From the NCBI RefSeq assembly GCF_000334895.1, contig NZ_BAFM01000004.1, positions 124,001-188,000 of the forward strand: a stretch of DNA of 64,000 nt, read 5' to 3'. The stretch comes from Halococcus agarilyticus (GTDB taxonomy: Archaea > Halobacteriota > Halobacteria > Halobacteriales > Halococcaceae). The position numbers were made by a program, and so were the translations under genes. This document shows positions 1-8,061 of the stretch, one piece after another. A model generated the notes under the pieces. That model did not search any database and was not told where the DNA came from. It worked only from the letters and a program-made list of their open reading frames with translations. The first letter of the stretch is position 1; each line of letters begins with the position of its first letter.

Positions 1-140
1 TCGGCGCGGCCGCGTGGCTCCTACCGGCGGTCGCCGCGGGACTCGTCGTCTGGGTCCTCCTCGTCTCGATCGGGATCGGCGGGCCGACGCGGGAGTGGAT
101 CCACGCCTCCAGGACACCTGCCACCGAAACCGACGCCTGA
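1..140 (+). CDS. C-terminal end of a membrane protein (partial)
   Basis: The frame starting at base 3 is open from the window edge to a TGA at 138-140 and gives 45 residues. About 22 of them form one hydrophobic stretch rich in Ala, Leu, Val and Trp. A short polar tail ending in Thr-Asp-Ala follows. This looks like the last transmembrane helix and cytoplasmic tail of an integral membrane protein whose start lies outside the window. The family cannot be named from this fragment. Confidence 0.5.
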   Translation, partial: GAAAWLLPAVAAGLVVWVLLVSIGIGGPTREWIHASRTPATETDA

Positions 141-240
141 GAACACTCCCCCTTGACGGCAGATGGGGATGGGCACGGGAACCGACCATGGCAAGTTGAC
201 ACGTACCAACGTTCATGTCCGTCGACGACCGTGTGTTCAC

Positions 241-492
241 ATGGAACACATCGTCTCGGAAGACGTAGCGGTCGTAGTCTGGGTTGCGGTCCCGGGACAG
301 GCCACGTGGCTGGTGACGATCGGTGCGTCGCTCGTGTTGATTCTCATGCTGGTCGGGTTCGGCGGCTTCGTCTATCAGAGCATGACCGGCGACGGCATCA
401 CGTGGCCCGACGAGCGGAGCGACGACCCGGACAACGCGGACGACGAGGGGGTCGAGCGAAGTCGTGGGGACGACGAGTGGGAGTACTACTGA
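241..492 (+). CDS. small single-span membrane protein, acidic tail
   Basis: Eighty-three residues from the ATG at 241. An in-frame ATG at 163 exists, but it would add an Arg/His-rich stretch that looks non-coding. Residues of roughly 15-45 form one hydrophobic helix preceded by a short amphipathic N-terminus. The last 35 residues are strongly acidic (Asp, Glu) and end in Glu-Tyr-Tyr, typical of a cytoplasmic haloarchaeal tail. I do not recognise the family. No clear TATA element lies 27 nt upstream, so the start is less secure than for most genes here. Confidence 0.5.
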   Translation: MEHIVSEDVAVVVWVAVPGQATWLVTIGASLVLILMLVGFGGFVYQSMTGDGITWPDERSDDPDNADDEGVERSRGDDEWEYY

Positions 493-631
493 GGAGTGCT
501 GTACGGGGCGCTCGCTGGGCAGTTCGCGGATCACGAACCGTGAACCGTCTCGGTGAGGGAACGTCGAAAAGCGCGAAGCGGCGGAAGATCGATCGGTGAA
601 CGAGCGCGGCCGGGTCGAACCGGGTAGTCGG

Positions 632-2425
632 TCAGTCGTTGGAGGTGTCCCTCCCGTCCGCAACCCCGGTTACCACGTCCCCACCCGTGCGATCCACGGC
701 CACGTCGTCGCTGTCACTGATCTGATCGATCTGCTCGCGGAACGCCTCGGATTCGAGGATGGTGTACTCGTTGTCGAGCCCCAAGTACACCGTATAGCAC
801 ATCACGAGGAGGATCACCGCGAACGGGAGGCCGGTCGAGATCGCCGCCGCCTGGAGGCCGTTGAGGCCGCCGCCCCAGAGCAACACCGCCGCGACGATCC
901 CCTCGGTGGTCGCCCAGAAGACGCGCTGGGCGCGCGGCACGTCGTGCTTGCCGCCCGAGGTCAGGTGATCGATGACCAGCGATCCCGAGTCAGAGGACGT
1001 GACGAAGAAGGTGATCACGAGCAGCGTGGCGAGAATACCCGAGATGGCACCGAGCGGGTACTGCTCGAGCATGATGAACATCCCGAGCGTCTCGAACGTG
1101 CTGTACTCCATCGAGCTGTACGCGCTCATGATCGGCCCGCTCCCGCTCCCCTGCAGCGCCGTCGCCAGGGCGCTCCCGCCGAACGTCGAGAGCCAGACGA
1201 CCGAGAACAGCGTCGGCAGGACCAGCACGCCGAGTACGAACTCACGGACCGTGCGACCCTTCGAGATGCGCGCGATGAACATCCCGACGAAGGGCGACCA
1301 CGCGATCCACCAGCCCCAGTAGAAGACGGTCCACGCCGAGACGGTCCCATCGAGCGCAGCGCCCCCCGCACCGAGCGTCCCGGTGAAGAAGCTCAGCGCG
1401 AGGAAGTTGCCGAGATACGCGCCGAGCCCTTCCGCCATCGTCCCGAGGACGAAGAGCGTCGGCCCGACGATGAACAGGAACCCGAGCAGGATGAGCATCA
1501 AGTAGAGGTTGACCGTGCTCAGGCGCTTGACACCGCCGTCGAGGCCGGCCGCGACCGACAGCACCGCGATGAAGGTGATGCCCGCGATGAGCACGACCTG
1601 TACTGACGTGTTGATCGAGAGGTCGATGATCCCGAGCATATCGCCGCCCACGTAGGAGAAGCCGGAGTTCACCTGCGCGACGCCGAGGCCGAGCGAGGTA
1701 CACAGGCCAAAGAGCGTGGCGAACACCGACACGAGGTCGATGATGTGGCCGGGCCAACCGTAGATGCGGTCGCCGAGCAACGGCCAGAAGATCGAGCGGA
1801 ACGTCAACGGTAGCCCGCGGTTGAAGGAGAAGAAGGCCAGCCCGAGTCCGACGAGCCCGTAGATGGCCCACGGGGAGAGCCCCCAGTGGAAGAACGTCTG
1901 AGCCATCGCCGCCGTTCCCGCCGCCGCCGTCCCGGCCTCGGCACCGAAGAAGGCCGGTGGACTGTTGAAGTACACCACCGGTTCGGTCACGCTGAAGAAC
2001 ATGAGACCGATCCCCATGCCGGCGCTGAACAGCATCGCCATCCACGAGAACGTGCTGAACTCCTTTTCCGCCTCCACGCCGCCGATCCTGATCGACCCGT
2101 ACTTGCTGATCGCGAAGTACACGATCGTGATCAGGAAGACGTTCACCGCCAGCAGGTAAAACCAGCCGAACGTCGACTCGATGAACGTCTTGGTGCCGTC
2201 GAAGACCGCTGTGGCCTGTTCTTGGCCCAGAATGAGGGTGATGGCGATGAACAGTACGATCAACAACAGCGCACCCGGGAAAACGACGGGGTGGATGTCG
2301 AAGTTCCCCCCAAGGAGTTGCTTGTTCGTGTCTCCCGGTGATCGATCGGAGTCGGGGTGGAACAGCTCCACTTGCAGCCCGTCGGACATCTCGCCCGTCG
2401 CCTGGTCGGATTCGTCGCTAGCCAT
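632..2425 (-). CDS. BCCT-family betaine/choline/carnitine-type transporter
   Basis: A 597-residue secondary transporter of the betaine-carnitine-choline family, which takes up quaternary-ammonium or sulfonium osmolytes with Na+ or H+. About twelve hydrophobic segments follow a polar N-terminal tail of some 45 residues. The family signature GMGIGLMFFSVTEP lies near residue 135, FFHWGLSPWAIYG near 180, and the Trp-rich substrate segment FYWGWWIAWSPFVG near 370. The polar C-terminal tail is Asp-rich. The nearest neighbours are dimethylglycine-oxidase-like genes, so betaine, dimethylglycine or DMSP are the likely substrates; this is inferred from context. No TATA box sits close to the ATG, so a leadered transcript starting near the palindrome at 2569-2587 is possible. 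Confidence 0.93.
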   Translation of the reverse strand: MASDESDQATGEMSDGLQVELFHPDSDRSPGDTNKQLLGGNFDIHPVVFPGALLLIVLFIAITLILGQEQATAVFDGTKTFIESTFGWFYLLAVNVFLITIVYFAISKYGSIRIGGVEAEKEFSTFSWMAMLFSAGMGIGLMFFSVTEPVVYFNSPPAFFGAEAGTAAAGTAAMAQTFFHWGLSPWAIYGLVGLGLAFFSFNRGLPLTFRSIFWPLLGDRIYGWPGHIIDLVSVFATLFGLCTSLGLGVAQVNSGFSYVGGDMLGIIDLSINTSVQVVLIAGITFIAVLSVAAGLDGGVKRLSTVNLYLMLILLGFLFIVGPTLFVLGTMAEGLGAYLGNFLALSFFTGTLGAGGAALDGTVSAWTVFYWGWWIAWSPFVGMFIARISKGRTVREFVLGVLVLPTLFSVVWLSTFGGSALATALQGSGSGPIMSAYSSMEYSTFETLGMFIMLEQYPLGAISGILATLLVITFFVTSSDSGSLVIDHLTSGGKHDVPRAQRVFWATTEGIVAAVLLWGGGLNGLQAAAISTGLPFAVILLVMCYTVYLGLDNEYTILESEAFREQIDQISDSDDVAVDRTGGDVVTGVADGRDTSND

Positions 2426-2568
2426 GTGCTATCTCCGTTCTCAACCCGTTCTCGCTGCCGTGTGATACGCTCATGAGTGAGTGGATCGTGATTCGGCTGT
2501 GGTCCGCGCCGCCGTTCGCTTTCCGTGTCTGTCCGTCTCTACACCGCCAGCCGCGTCGTGCGTAACCA

Positions 2569-2587
2569 TGACACGAATGCCGTGTCA
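2569..2587. promoter_or_regulatory. 19-bp perfect palindrome upstream of the BCCT gene
   Basis: TGACACG and CGTGTCA form 7-bp perfect arms around a 5-bp centre, 144 bp upstream of the transporter start. On the minus strand a TATA-like CTTAATCC lies about 25 bp before it. The palindrome would therefore sit near the transcription start, where an archaeal repressor operator is expected. No binding protein is known. Confidence 0.4.
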
Positions 2588-2708
2588 ACCGATACCATTT
2601 GTAAGGATTAAGCGTTCGCGTTGAATCGCGCAGGTCTTTTTAAGTACTCTGGGCCAGAGATCCCTCGTTGGCGGCCACGAGCCGGAAATCGAGTACCGGC
2701 CGAGCGCA

Positions 2709-3947
2709 TCAGGCATTGACGTGTCTGACCTCGTATCCGTGATCGCGGATCGACCGGATGATGGTGCGAGCGTGGCTCGCGCCGGTGGTCTCGACCTCGA
2801 AGACGAGGTAGGCCTCGCCGACGTCGAGTTCGGGGGCCGAACGGTCGTGGCGGACGGTTCGAATGTTGGCGTCGTGGTCGGCGATCACTCCCGACACCTC
2901 CCGCATCTTGCCGGCCTGGTCGTCGATCCGCACCCGGAGCCGGAGGAGCTGCTCGCGGTCGGTGAGCGCGTGGATCAGCACGGTTTGCAGCATCGTCATG
3001 TCGAGGTTCCCGCCGCACAGTAGCGCGAGGACACGCTCGTTTTCGACATCGAGATCATCGCTGAGGATCGCGGCGACCGACGCCGCACCCGCACCCTCGA
3101 CGACCTGTTTCGCGCGTTCGAGGAGGAGGAGGATCGCGCGGGCGATCTCGCCGTCGGTGACGGTCACGATCTCGTCGACGTGTTCCTCGATGAGCGAGAG
3201 CGTGAGATCCGAGATCCCGCCGGTCGCGATCCCGTCGGCGATCGTGTCGACGGAATCGAGCGTCTGTGGGAGCCCCTTGTCGAGGCTGTCCGGGACGGTT
3301 GCGGCCCCCTCGGCCTGGACGCCGACGACGCGCGTCTCGGGCGAGAGCTCGCTGTACGCCGTCGCGATCCCCGAGATCAGGCCGCCGCCGCCGATCGGCA
3401 CCACGACAGTATCGACGTCGGGACAGTCCTCGACCATCTCGACGCCGAGGGTGCCCTGGCCCGCGACGATCGCGGGGTCGTCGTAGGCGTGGACGAACGC
3501 GGTCGCGTCGTCCGCGACGAGCTCTTGAGCATGGTTCATCGCCGCCTGGAAGTCCTGGCCGACGAGTTCGACCGTCGCGCCGTACTCGCGGGTCGCGTCG
3601 ACCTTCGCCTGCGGGGCCCCGTTCGGCATCACGATCGTGGCGTCCATCCCGAGTTTCGTCGCGGCGAGCGCCACGCCCTGCGCATGATTACCGGCGCTCG
3701 CCGCGACGACTCCTTCTGTACGGCCCTCGGCGACGAGCCGGGCGATCTTGTTGTACGCGCCGCGGGGCTTGAACGAGCCGGTCCACTGGAGGTGTTCCAT
3801 CTTCAGGTGAACCTCACCACCAGTAACGTCGTCGAGCGAGGTGCTCCGCTCGACCGGCGTGGGCTTCACTACCGACTCGTCGTCGAGCCGGTCGCGGGCC
3901 GCCTCGATATCCGCGAACGTCACTGGAGGGGCGGCGTCCTGGCTCAT
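2709..3947 (-). CDS. ilvA: threonine/serine ammonia-lyase with ACT domain
   Basis: A PLP enzyme of 412 residues that deaminates threonine to 2-oxobutanoate or serine to pyruvate. The PLP lysine lies in SFKPRGA (Lys60), and the phosphate-binding glycine loop VVPIGGGGLISG near residue 185. Residues of about 325-412 form a C-terminal ACT domain, the layout of the catabolic or shorter threonine dehydratases. The gene begins 1 nt after the stop of the dimethylglycine-oxidase-like gene on the same strand, so the two are almost certainly co-transcribed. That context favours a role in removing serine made from glycine plus methylene-THF, although isoleucine synthesis cannot be excluded. Confidence 0.88.
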   Translation of the reverse strand: MSQDAAPPVTFADIEAARDRLDDESVVKPTPVERSTSLDDVTGGEVHLKMEHLQWTGSFKPRGAYNKIARLVAEGRTEGVVAASAGNHAQGVALAATKLGMDATIVMPNGAPQAKVDATREYGATVELVGQDFQAAMNHAQELVADDATAFVHAYDDPAIVAGQGTLGVEMVEDCPDVDTVVVPIGGGGLISGIATAYSELSPETRVVGVQAEGAATVPDSLDKGLPQTLDSVDTIADGIATGGISDLTLSLIEEHVDEIVTVTDGEIARAILLLLERAKQVVEGAGAASVAAILSDDLDVENERVLALLCGGNLDMTMLQTVLIHALTDREQLLRLRVRIDDQAGKMREVSGVIADHDANIRTVRHDRSAPELDVGEAYLVFEVETTGASHARTIIRSIRDHGYEVRHVNA

Positions 3948-3948
3948 G

Positions 3949-6456
3949 TCAACGGAGAATTCGGTCCATGTCGGGATCGAACAGCGGTTCCTCGCGCACG
4001 GTTGCGGAGTGACGTTCGCCCTCGTAGCTGATATGAACGTCGGTCCCCGGCTCGGCGTGGCTTGCCGGGAGGTAGGCGTAGACGATCCCCGCGTCGATCG
4101 TGTAGCCGTAGTCGGCGCGGCAGCCGTAGCCGATCACGTCGTCGCCATCGAGAACCGGATGCCCCGAATCGACGATCATCCCTGTGTCATCGAGCGTGAT
4201 CGGCACGAGCTTCTCGTCGATCCCGTCCTCGCGGGCCGCTACGAGCGCGTCCTTCCCGATAAAGTCGGTGTCGAGGTCGACCGCGAACTCGATCCCCGCC
4301 TCGTAGGGGTTGTACTCCGGCGTGACGTCGGTTCCCCACAGCCGGTAGCCCTTTTCTAAACTGGTGGAGTCGAGCGCCTCCCACCCCATCGGCACGACGC
4401 CGTACTCCTGGCCCGCCTCCCAGATCGTATCCCAGAGCTGCGCGCCGTACTCGGTGGGTGTGTAGAGCTCCCAGCCGAGTTCGCCGGCGTAGGACAGCCG
4501 AAGCATCGTCACCGGCAGGCTCCCCAGGTAGGTCTCCTCGACGGAGTAGAAGGGGAAGGCGTCGTTCGAGAGGTCGGCCTCGACCAGTGGCTGAAGAACG
4601 TTCCGCGACTCGGGACCGAACACCCCGATCCCCGACCGGCTCGAATCGTGGACGGTGATCGACACCGAGTCGGGCGCGTGCTCGCTGATCCACCGCGAGT
4701 GCAGCGTCGCGGAGTTGCCACCGCCGGTCGTCAGCAGATACCGATCCTCCCCGAGCCGCGCGACGGTCAGATCCGCGAGAATACCGCCATCCTCGTTCAA
4801 CATCGTGGCGTAGCGCATCCGCCCCACCGAGCAGTCCATGTCGTTCGTCAGCAGATGCTGGAGGAATTCCTGGGTTCCCTCGCCTTCGACCTCGATCCCG
4901 GTGAAGGTGGTCATGTCGAACATCGCTACCCGGTCGCGGACCGCCTGGTGTTCGACGCCCTGTGCTTTCGACCAGTTGCGCGTGAGCCAGTCGGGGCGAT
5001 CGGGAACCTTGTACTCGGAGAGGAGGGATTCGTTCGTCTCGTACCACTGGGGGACCTCCCAGCCGTCGGTGTCGTAGAACTCCGCGCCGAGGTCCGTCTG
5101 CCGGTCGTAAAACGGACTTCGTCGGAGCGCGCGCTGGTTCTGCGGTTGTTCGCGCGGGTGGATGAGCTGGTAGACCTCCTGGTACTGCTGGGCCCCGCGG
5201 CCGTAGGTGTACTCCCGACTGCCGGCGTGGGACTGGAACCGACTGATGTGGGCCGGATCGGCGTTCACGCGCTCGCCGTCGAGTCGGGGAGTCCCATCCT
5301 CCATCCATGCGGCGACGATGTCGCCGGCACCGCCCGACTGGGTGACCCAGATCGCGAGCGACCACCACAGCCCGTCGGTGTCCTCATCGGGACCAAGAAT
5401 CGGCATCCCATCGGGCGTGAAACAGAACATCCCGTTCATCTCGGTCTCCCACGAATCCTCGTCGAAGGCCGGGACGAGTTCGCGGGCGGCGTCGTAGGCG
5501 CTCTTGTCGTGGTCGGGGTGGGTGTTCTCGTAGAAGTGGGTGGCGGTGAACTCGCGGAGGGAGGGGTATTCCAGCCCGAGATCGTCGAGTTTCTCGGGGC
5601 CGTAAATGTCCTCGGGGTCGACGAGCAGCGGTTCGTGGTTGTACGACCCCACGCCGTAGGAGTCGCCGTGCTGGCGGAAGTACAGCGAGTAATCCTGATG
5701 GCGGAGCATCGGCTGTTCGATCTCCCGCTCCGCGCCAGCGAGCTCGTCGATCGGATCGCTCACGAGGTACTGGTGTGAGCACGGCACGAGCGGAATATCC
5801 CTGTCGACCATCTCCCCAAAGAGTGGGCCCCAGATGTTGGTCGCGACGAGGAGATCGTCACACGCGATCCGCCCTTGGTCGGTGACGACCGCCTGCACCG
5901 CGCCGTCGGCCGTTTCGATGTCGGTGACGAGGGTGTTGCCATAGAACTCGTGGCCGGCGAGTTCGCTCGCGCGCTCGGCCATCGCCCGCGAGGCGTCGAC
6001 GGCGTGGGCCTTCCCGTCGGTTGGCAGATAGTACCCGCCGTGGATCACAGTCGAATCGATCTGGGGAACGCGCTCGGCGACCCTCTCCGGCGAGAGGAGT
6101 TCGCCGCCCTCCAGGCCGTAGGACTGGCCCCACTCGCGCTTTCGTTTCAGGAACTCCCATCGGTCCTCGGTGTACGCGACCTCGATCCCGCCGGACATCC
6201 GGTAGCTGTCGAGATCGGTGTAGAGGTCGCGGGTGTACGCCGCCATCTCGGTCATCATCTTCCCGCCGGCAGTCTGGAACACCAGTCCGGGGGCGTGCGA
6301 CGTGGAGCCGCCGGTCTCGAACAGCGGTCCACGATCGAGAACGACGACGTCCTCGCGACCCCGTTCGGCGAGATGATACGCCGCCGAGCAGCCGACACAG
6401 CCCGCACCCACGACGACGATCCCGGCGCTCTCCGGCAGTGTGCTCTCCGTGCTCAT
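3949..6456 (-). CDS. dimethylglycine oxidase-like FAD/GcvT fusion protein 1
   Basis: An 835-residue protein matching Arthrobacter dimethylglycine oxidase in length and order: N-terminal FAD/DAO domain (about 1-430), linker, then GcvT folate domain and GcvT C-terminal barrel. The Rossmann motif VVVGAGCVGCSAA starts near residue 14. His54 in GGSTSHAPGLVFQ is the position of covalent FAD attachment in the family. The His of CSHQYL and the Tyr of SLYFRQHGDSYG match active-site residues of the oxidase. Asp562 in GGILADLTVARL is the folate-site aspartate. It should oxidise a methylamine such as dimethylglycine or sarcosine and pass the carbon to THF as 5,10-methylene-THF. It heads an operon with the ammonia-lyase gene and is divergent from folD. 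Confidence 0.88.
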   Translation of the reverse strand: MSTESTLPESAGIVVVGAGCVGCSAAYHLAERGREDVVVLDRGPLFETGGSTSHAPGLVFQTAGGKMMTEMAAYTRDLYTDLDSYRMSGGIEVAYTEDRWEFLKRKREWGQSYGLEGGELLSPERVAERVPQIDSTVIHGGYYLPTDGKAHAVDASRAMAERASELAGHEFYGNTLVTDIETADGAVQAVVTDQGRIACDDLLVATNIWGPLFGEMVDRDIPLVPCSHQYLVSDPIDELAGAEREIEQPMLRHQDYSLYFRQHGDSYGVGSYNHEPLLVDPEDIYGPEKLDDLGLEYPSLREFTATHFYENTHPDHDKSAYDAARELVPAFDEDSWETEMNGMFCFTPDGMPILGPDEDTDGLWWSLAIWVTQSGGAGDIVAAWMEDGTPRLDGERVNADPAHISRFQSHAGSREYTYGRGAQQYQEVYQLIHPREQPQNQRALRRSPFYDRQTDLGAEFYDTDGWEVPQWYETNESLLSEYKVPDRPDWLTRNWSKAQGVEHQAVRDRVAMFDMTTFTGIEVEGEGTQEFLQHLLTNDMDCSVGRMRYATMLNEDGGILADLTVARLGEDRYLLTTGGGNSATLHSRWISEHAPDSVSITVHDSSRSGIGVFGPESRNVLQPLVEADLSNDAFPFYSVEETYLGSLPVTMLRLSYAGELGWELYTPTEYGAQLWDTIWEAGQEYGVVPMGWEALDSTSLEKGYRLWGTDVTPEYNPYEAGIEFAVDLDTDFIGKDALVAAREDGIDEKLVPITLDDTGMIVDSGHPVLDGDDVIGYGCRADYGYTIDAGIVYAYLPASHAEPGTDVHISYEGERHSATVREEPLFDPDMDRILR

Positions 6457-6480
6457 GATGCTATTCGCCGTTCCCGTCGG

Positions 6481-6487
6481 ATTAAAC
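6481..6487 (-). promoter_or_regulatory. TATA-like element of the dimethylglycine oxidase 1 / ilvA operon
   Basis: On the minus strand this reads GTTTAAT and lies about 27 nt upstream of the ATG at 6456, the spacing of a leaderless haloarchaeal promoter. A second AT-rich element (GATAGTATAAAC) lies at about 6507-6519 and could drive an alternative start. Confidence 0.5.
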
Positions 6488-6682
6488 GGCGGGGTGGACT
6501 ACCACACCCGTTTATACTATCGAACGGACGATCGTGAAATTCGTCGCTGTATCGAGGCTCCCTCTGGCGATTTTCGAGCGTTCATCCATCGAAATACCGC
6601 TCCGAGAGGACGCCACGCCGATCGGTTGGGGTCCGGCCGATGGAGCGATCGCACTTAGTGGGCGCAACTACCGATCCCGAAC

Positions 6683-6692
6683 CCTTTTTGCG
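6683..6692 (+). promoter_or_regulatory. TATA-like element of folD 1
   Basis: CCTTTTTGCG lies with its T-run about 26 nt before the ATG at 6713, consistent with a leaderless transcript. Confidence 0.45.
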
Positions 6693-6712
6693 TGACTCGC
6701 CGACCTCGACGC

Positions 6713-7603
6713 ATGACCGAAATCATCGACGGTGAGGCGGTCGCGAGCGAGATCAGGGACGGCGTCGCCGAGTGCGTCGACACCCTCGGCGGCGCGGGCG
6801 TCACGCCGGGGCTCGCCACCGTCCTGATGAGCGACGACGACGCCAGCGAGACGTACGTCTCGATGAAACAGCAGGACTGCGAGGAGGTCGGGATCGCAGC
6901 CCACGACATCGAGATCGATCCCGACGCGCCCGCCGAAGAGCTGTACGACACCGTCGACGAGCTGAACGCGGACGACGCGATCGACGGCATCCTCGTCCAG
7001 ATGCCGGTGCCCGACCACGTCGACGACCGCGAGGTCCTTCGGCGGACTCGTCCCGCGAAGGACGTCGACGGGTTCCACCCTGAGAACGTCGGCCGTCTGG
7101 TCGCCGGCGACGCCCGATTCAAACCCTGCACGCCTCACGGCATCCAGAAACTCCTCGAAGCCTACGACATCGAGACCGAGGGGGCTGACGCGGTGGTGGT
7201 CGGTCGCTCGGACATCGTGGGCAAGCCGATGGCGAACCTCCTGATCCAGAAAGCGCCCTTCGGGAACGCGACGACGACCGTCTGTCACTCCCGGACGACC
7301 GACCTCGACGCGAAGCTCGGCAACGCCGACATCGTGGTCGCCGCGATCGGCGTGCCGGAGTTCGTCGACGGCTCGCTGCTCAAAGAGGACGCGACCGTGA
7401 TCGATGTCGGGGTCAACCGTGTCGAGACCGACGACGGCGACTCCGAACTCGTCGGCGATGTCGACTTCGAGAGCGCACAGGAGGTCGCGGGGGCGATCAC
7501 GCCCGTTCCGGGTGGCGTGGGTCCGATGACCCGCGCAATGTTGCTGTACAACACCGTCAAGGCGGCGAGTCAACAGCACGGCGTCGAGGTCGAACTGCCC
7601 TGA
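6713..7603 (+). CDS. folD: FolD: methylene-THF dehydrogenase / methenyl-THF cyclohydrolase
   Basis: A 296-residue bifunctional folate enzyme that interconverts 5,10-methylene-THF and 10-formyl-THF with NADP. The catalytic pair is present in TYVSMKQQD (Tyr48, Lys52). KDVDGFHPENVGRL is intact, as is the dinucleotide-site motif VVGRSDIVGKPMANLL and the C-terminal PVPGGVGPMTRAML. The ATG at 6713 is preferred over an upstream in-frame ATG because it gives the family N-terminus and has a TATA-like element 27 nt upstream. It is divergent from the dimethylglycine-oxidase-like gene, whose product it would use. A second, diverged copy lies at 16418-17308. Confidence 0.93.
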   Translation: MTEIIDGEAVASEIRDGVAECVDTLGGAGVTPGLATVLMSDDDASETYVSMKQQDCEEVGIAAHDIEIDPDAPAEELYDTVDELNADDAIDGILVQMPVPDHVDDREVLRRTRPAKDVDGFHPENVGRLVAGDARFKPCTPHGIQKLLEAYDIETEGADAVVVGRSDIVGKPMANLLIQKAPFGNATTTVCHSRTTDLDAKLGNADIVVAAIGVPEFVDGSLLKEDATVIDVGVNRVETDDGDSELVGDVDFESAQEVAGAITPVPGGVGPMTRAMLLYNTVKAASQQHGVEVELP

Positions 7604-7691
7604 GACAGGCCTGAAGCGCGGGGAGCGATCCGATCCACGAACCGCGTGGGTTTGCCAGGCAACGTGTAGGCCGGCGAGCGCCCGGCAATCG

Positions 7692-7699
7692 CTTATATT
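7692..7699 (+). promoter_or_regulatory. TATA box of the small membrane protein gene
   Basis: CTTATATT is centred about 28 nt upstream of the ATG at 7724, the usual place for a leaderless promoter. Confidence 0.55.
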
Positions 7700-7723
7700 G
7701 CTCGGCAACGTAGATCTGCGTAG

Positions 7724-7987
7724 ATGGTCGCGCCGAAGCATTCCCCCGGGCCAGCCGCCGAGCACGCCTTCAGAACGGGCATCATAGCTGCGGCGCTGGT
7801 CGGGCTCGCCGCGATCGGGATTTCCTACTGGACGGGGACGATCGCGCTGCTGTTGGCGGGTTACTCGTTGGTGCTGCTGTTCCCGCTGTATCTCGTGGCC
7901 GCGGCGATGGTGCTCAGCGTGTGGCTCGGCTACAACACGGACGCGAGCGATCTGCGCCCGGTGTACCGGAACGACCGGCGATCGTAG
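7724..7987 (+). CDS. small two-span membrane protein
   Basis: Eighty-seven residues with a short polar N-terminus. Two to three hydrophobic segments (about 18-38 and 40-66) end in a Trp-Leu-Gly-Tyr border. A polar C-terminus with several Arg and Asp follows. It has its own TATA box and sits alone between folD and the convergent second dimethylglycine-oxidase-like gene. The family is not recognised. Its position in the island makes a membrane role in osmolyte handling conceivable, but nothing in the sequence shows this. Confidence 0.6.
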   Translation: MVAPKHSPGPAAEHAFRTGIIAAALVGLAAIGISYWTGTIALLLAGYSLVLLFPLYLVAAAMVLSVWLGYNTDASDLRPVYRNDRRS

Positions 7988-8061
7988 GCGAGCGGCGACG
8001 CCGGAGCCGTTCGGAGTGTTGGTTTCGATCGAGAGCCGCACGGCGCGACGTCCGCCCGGGC

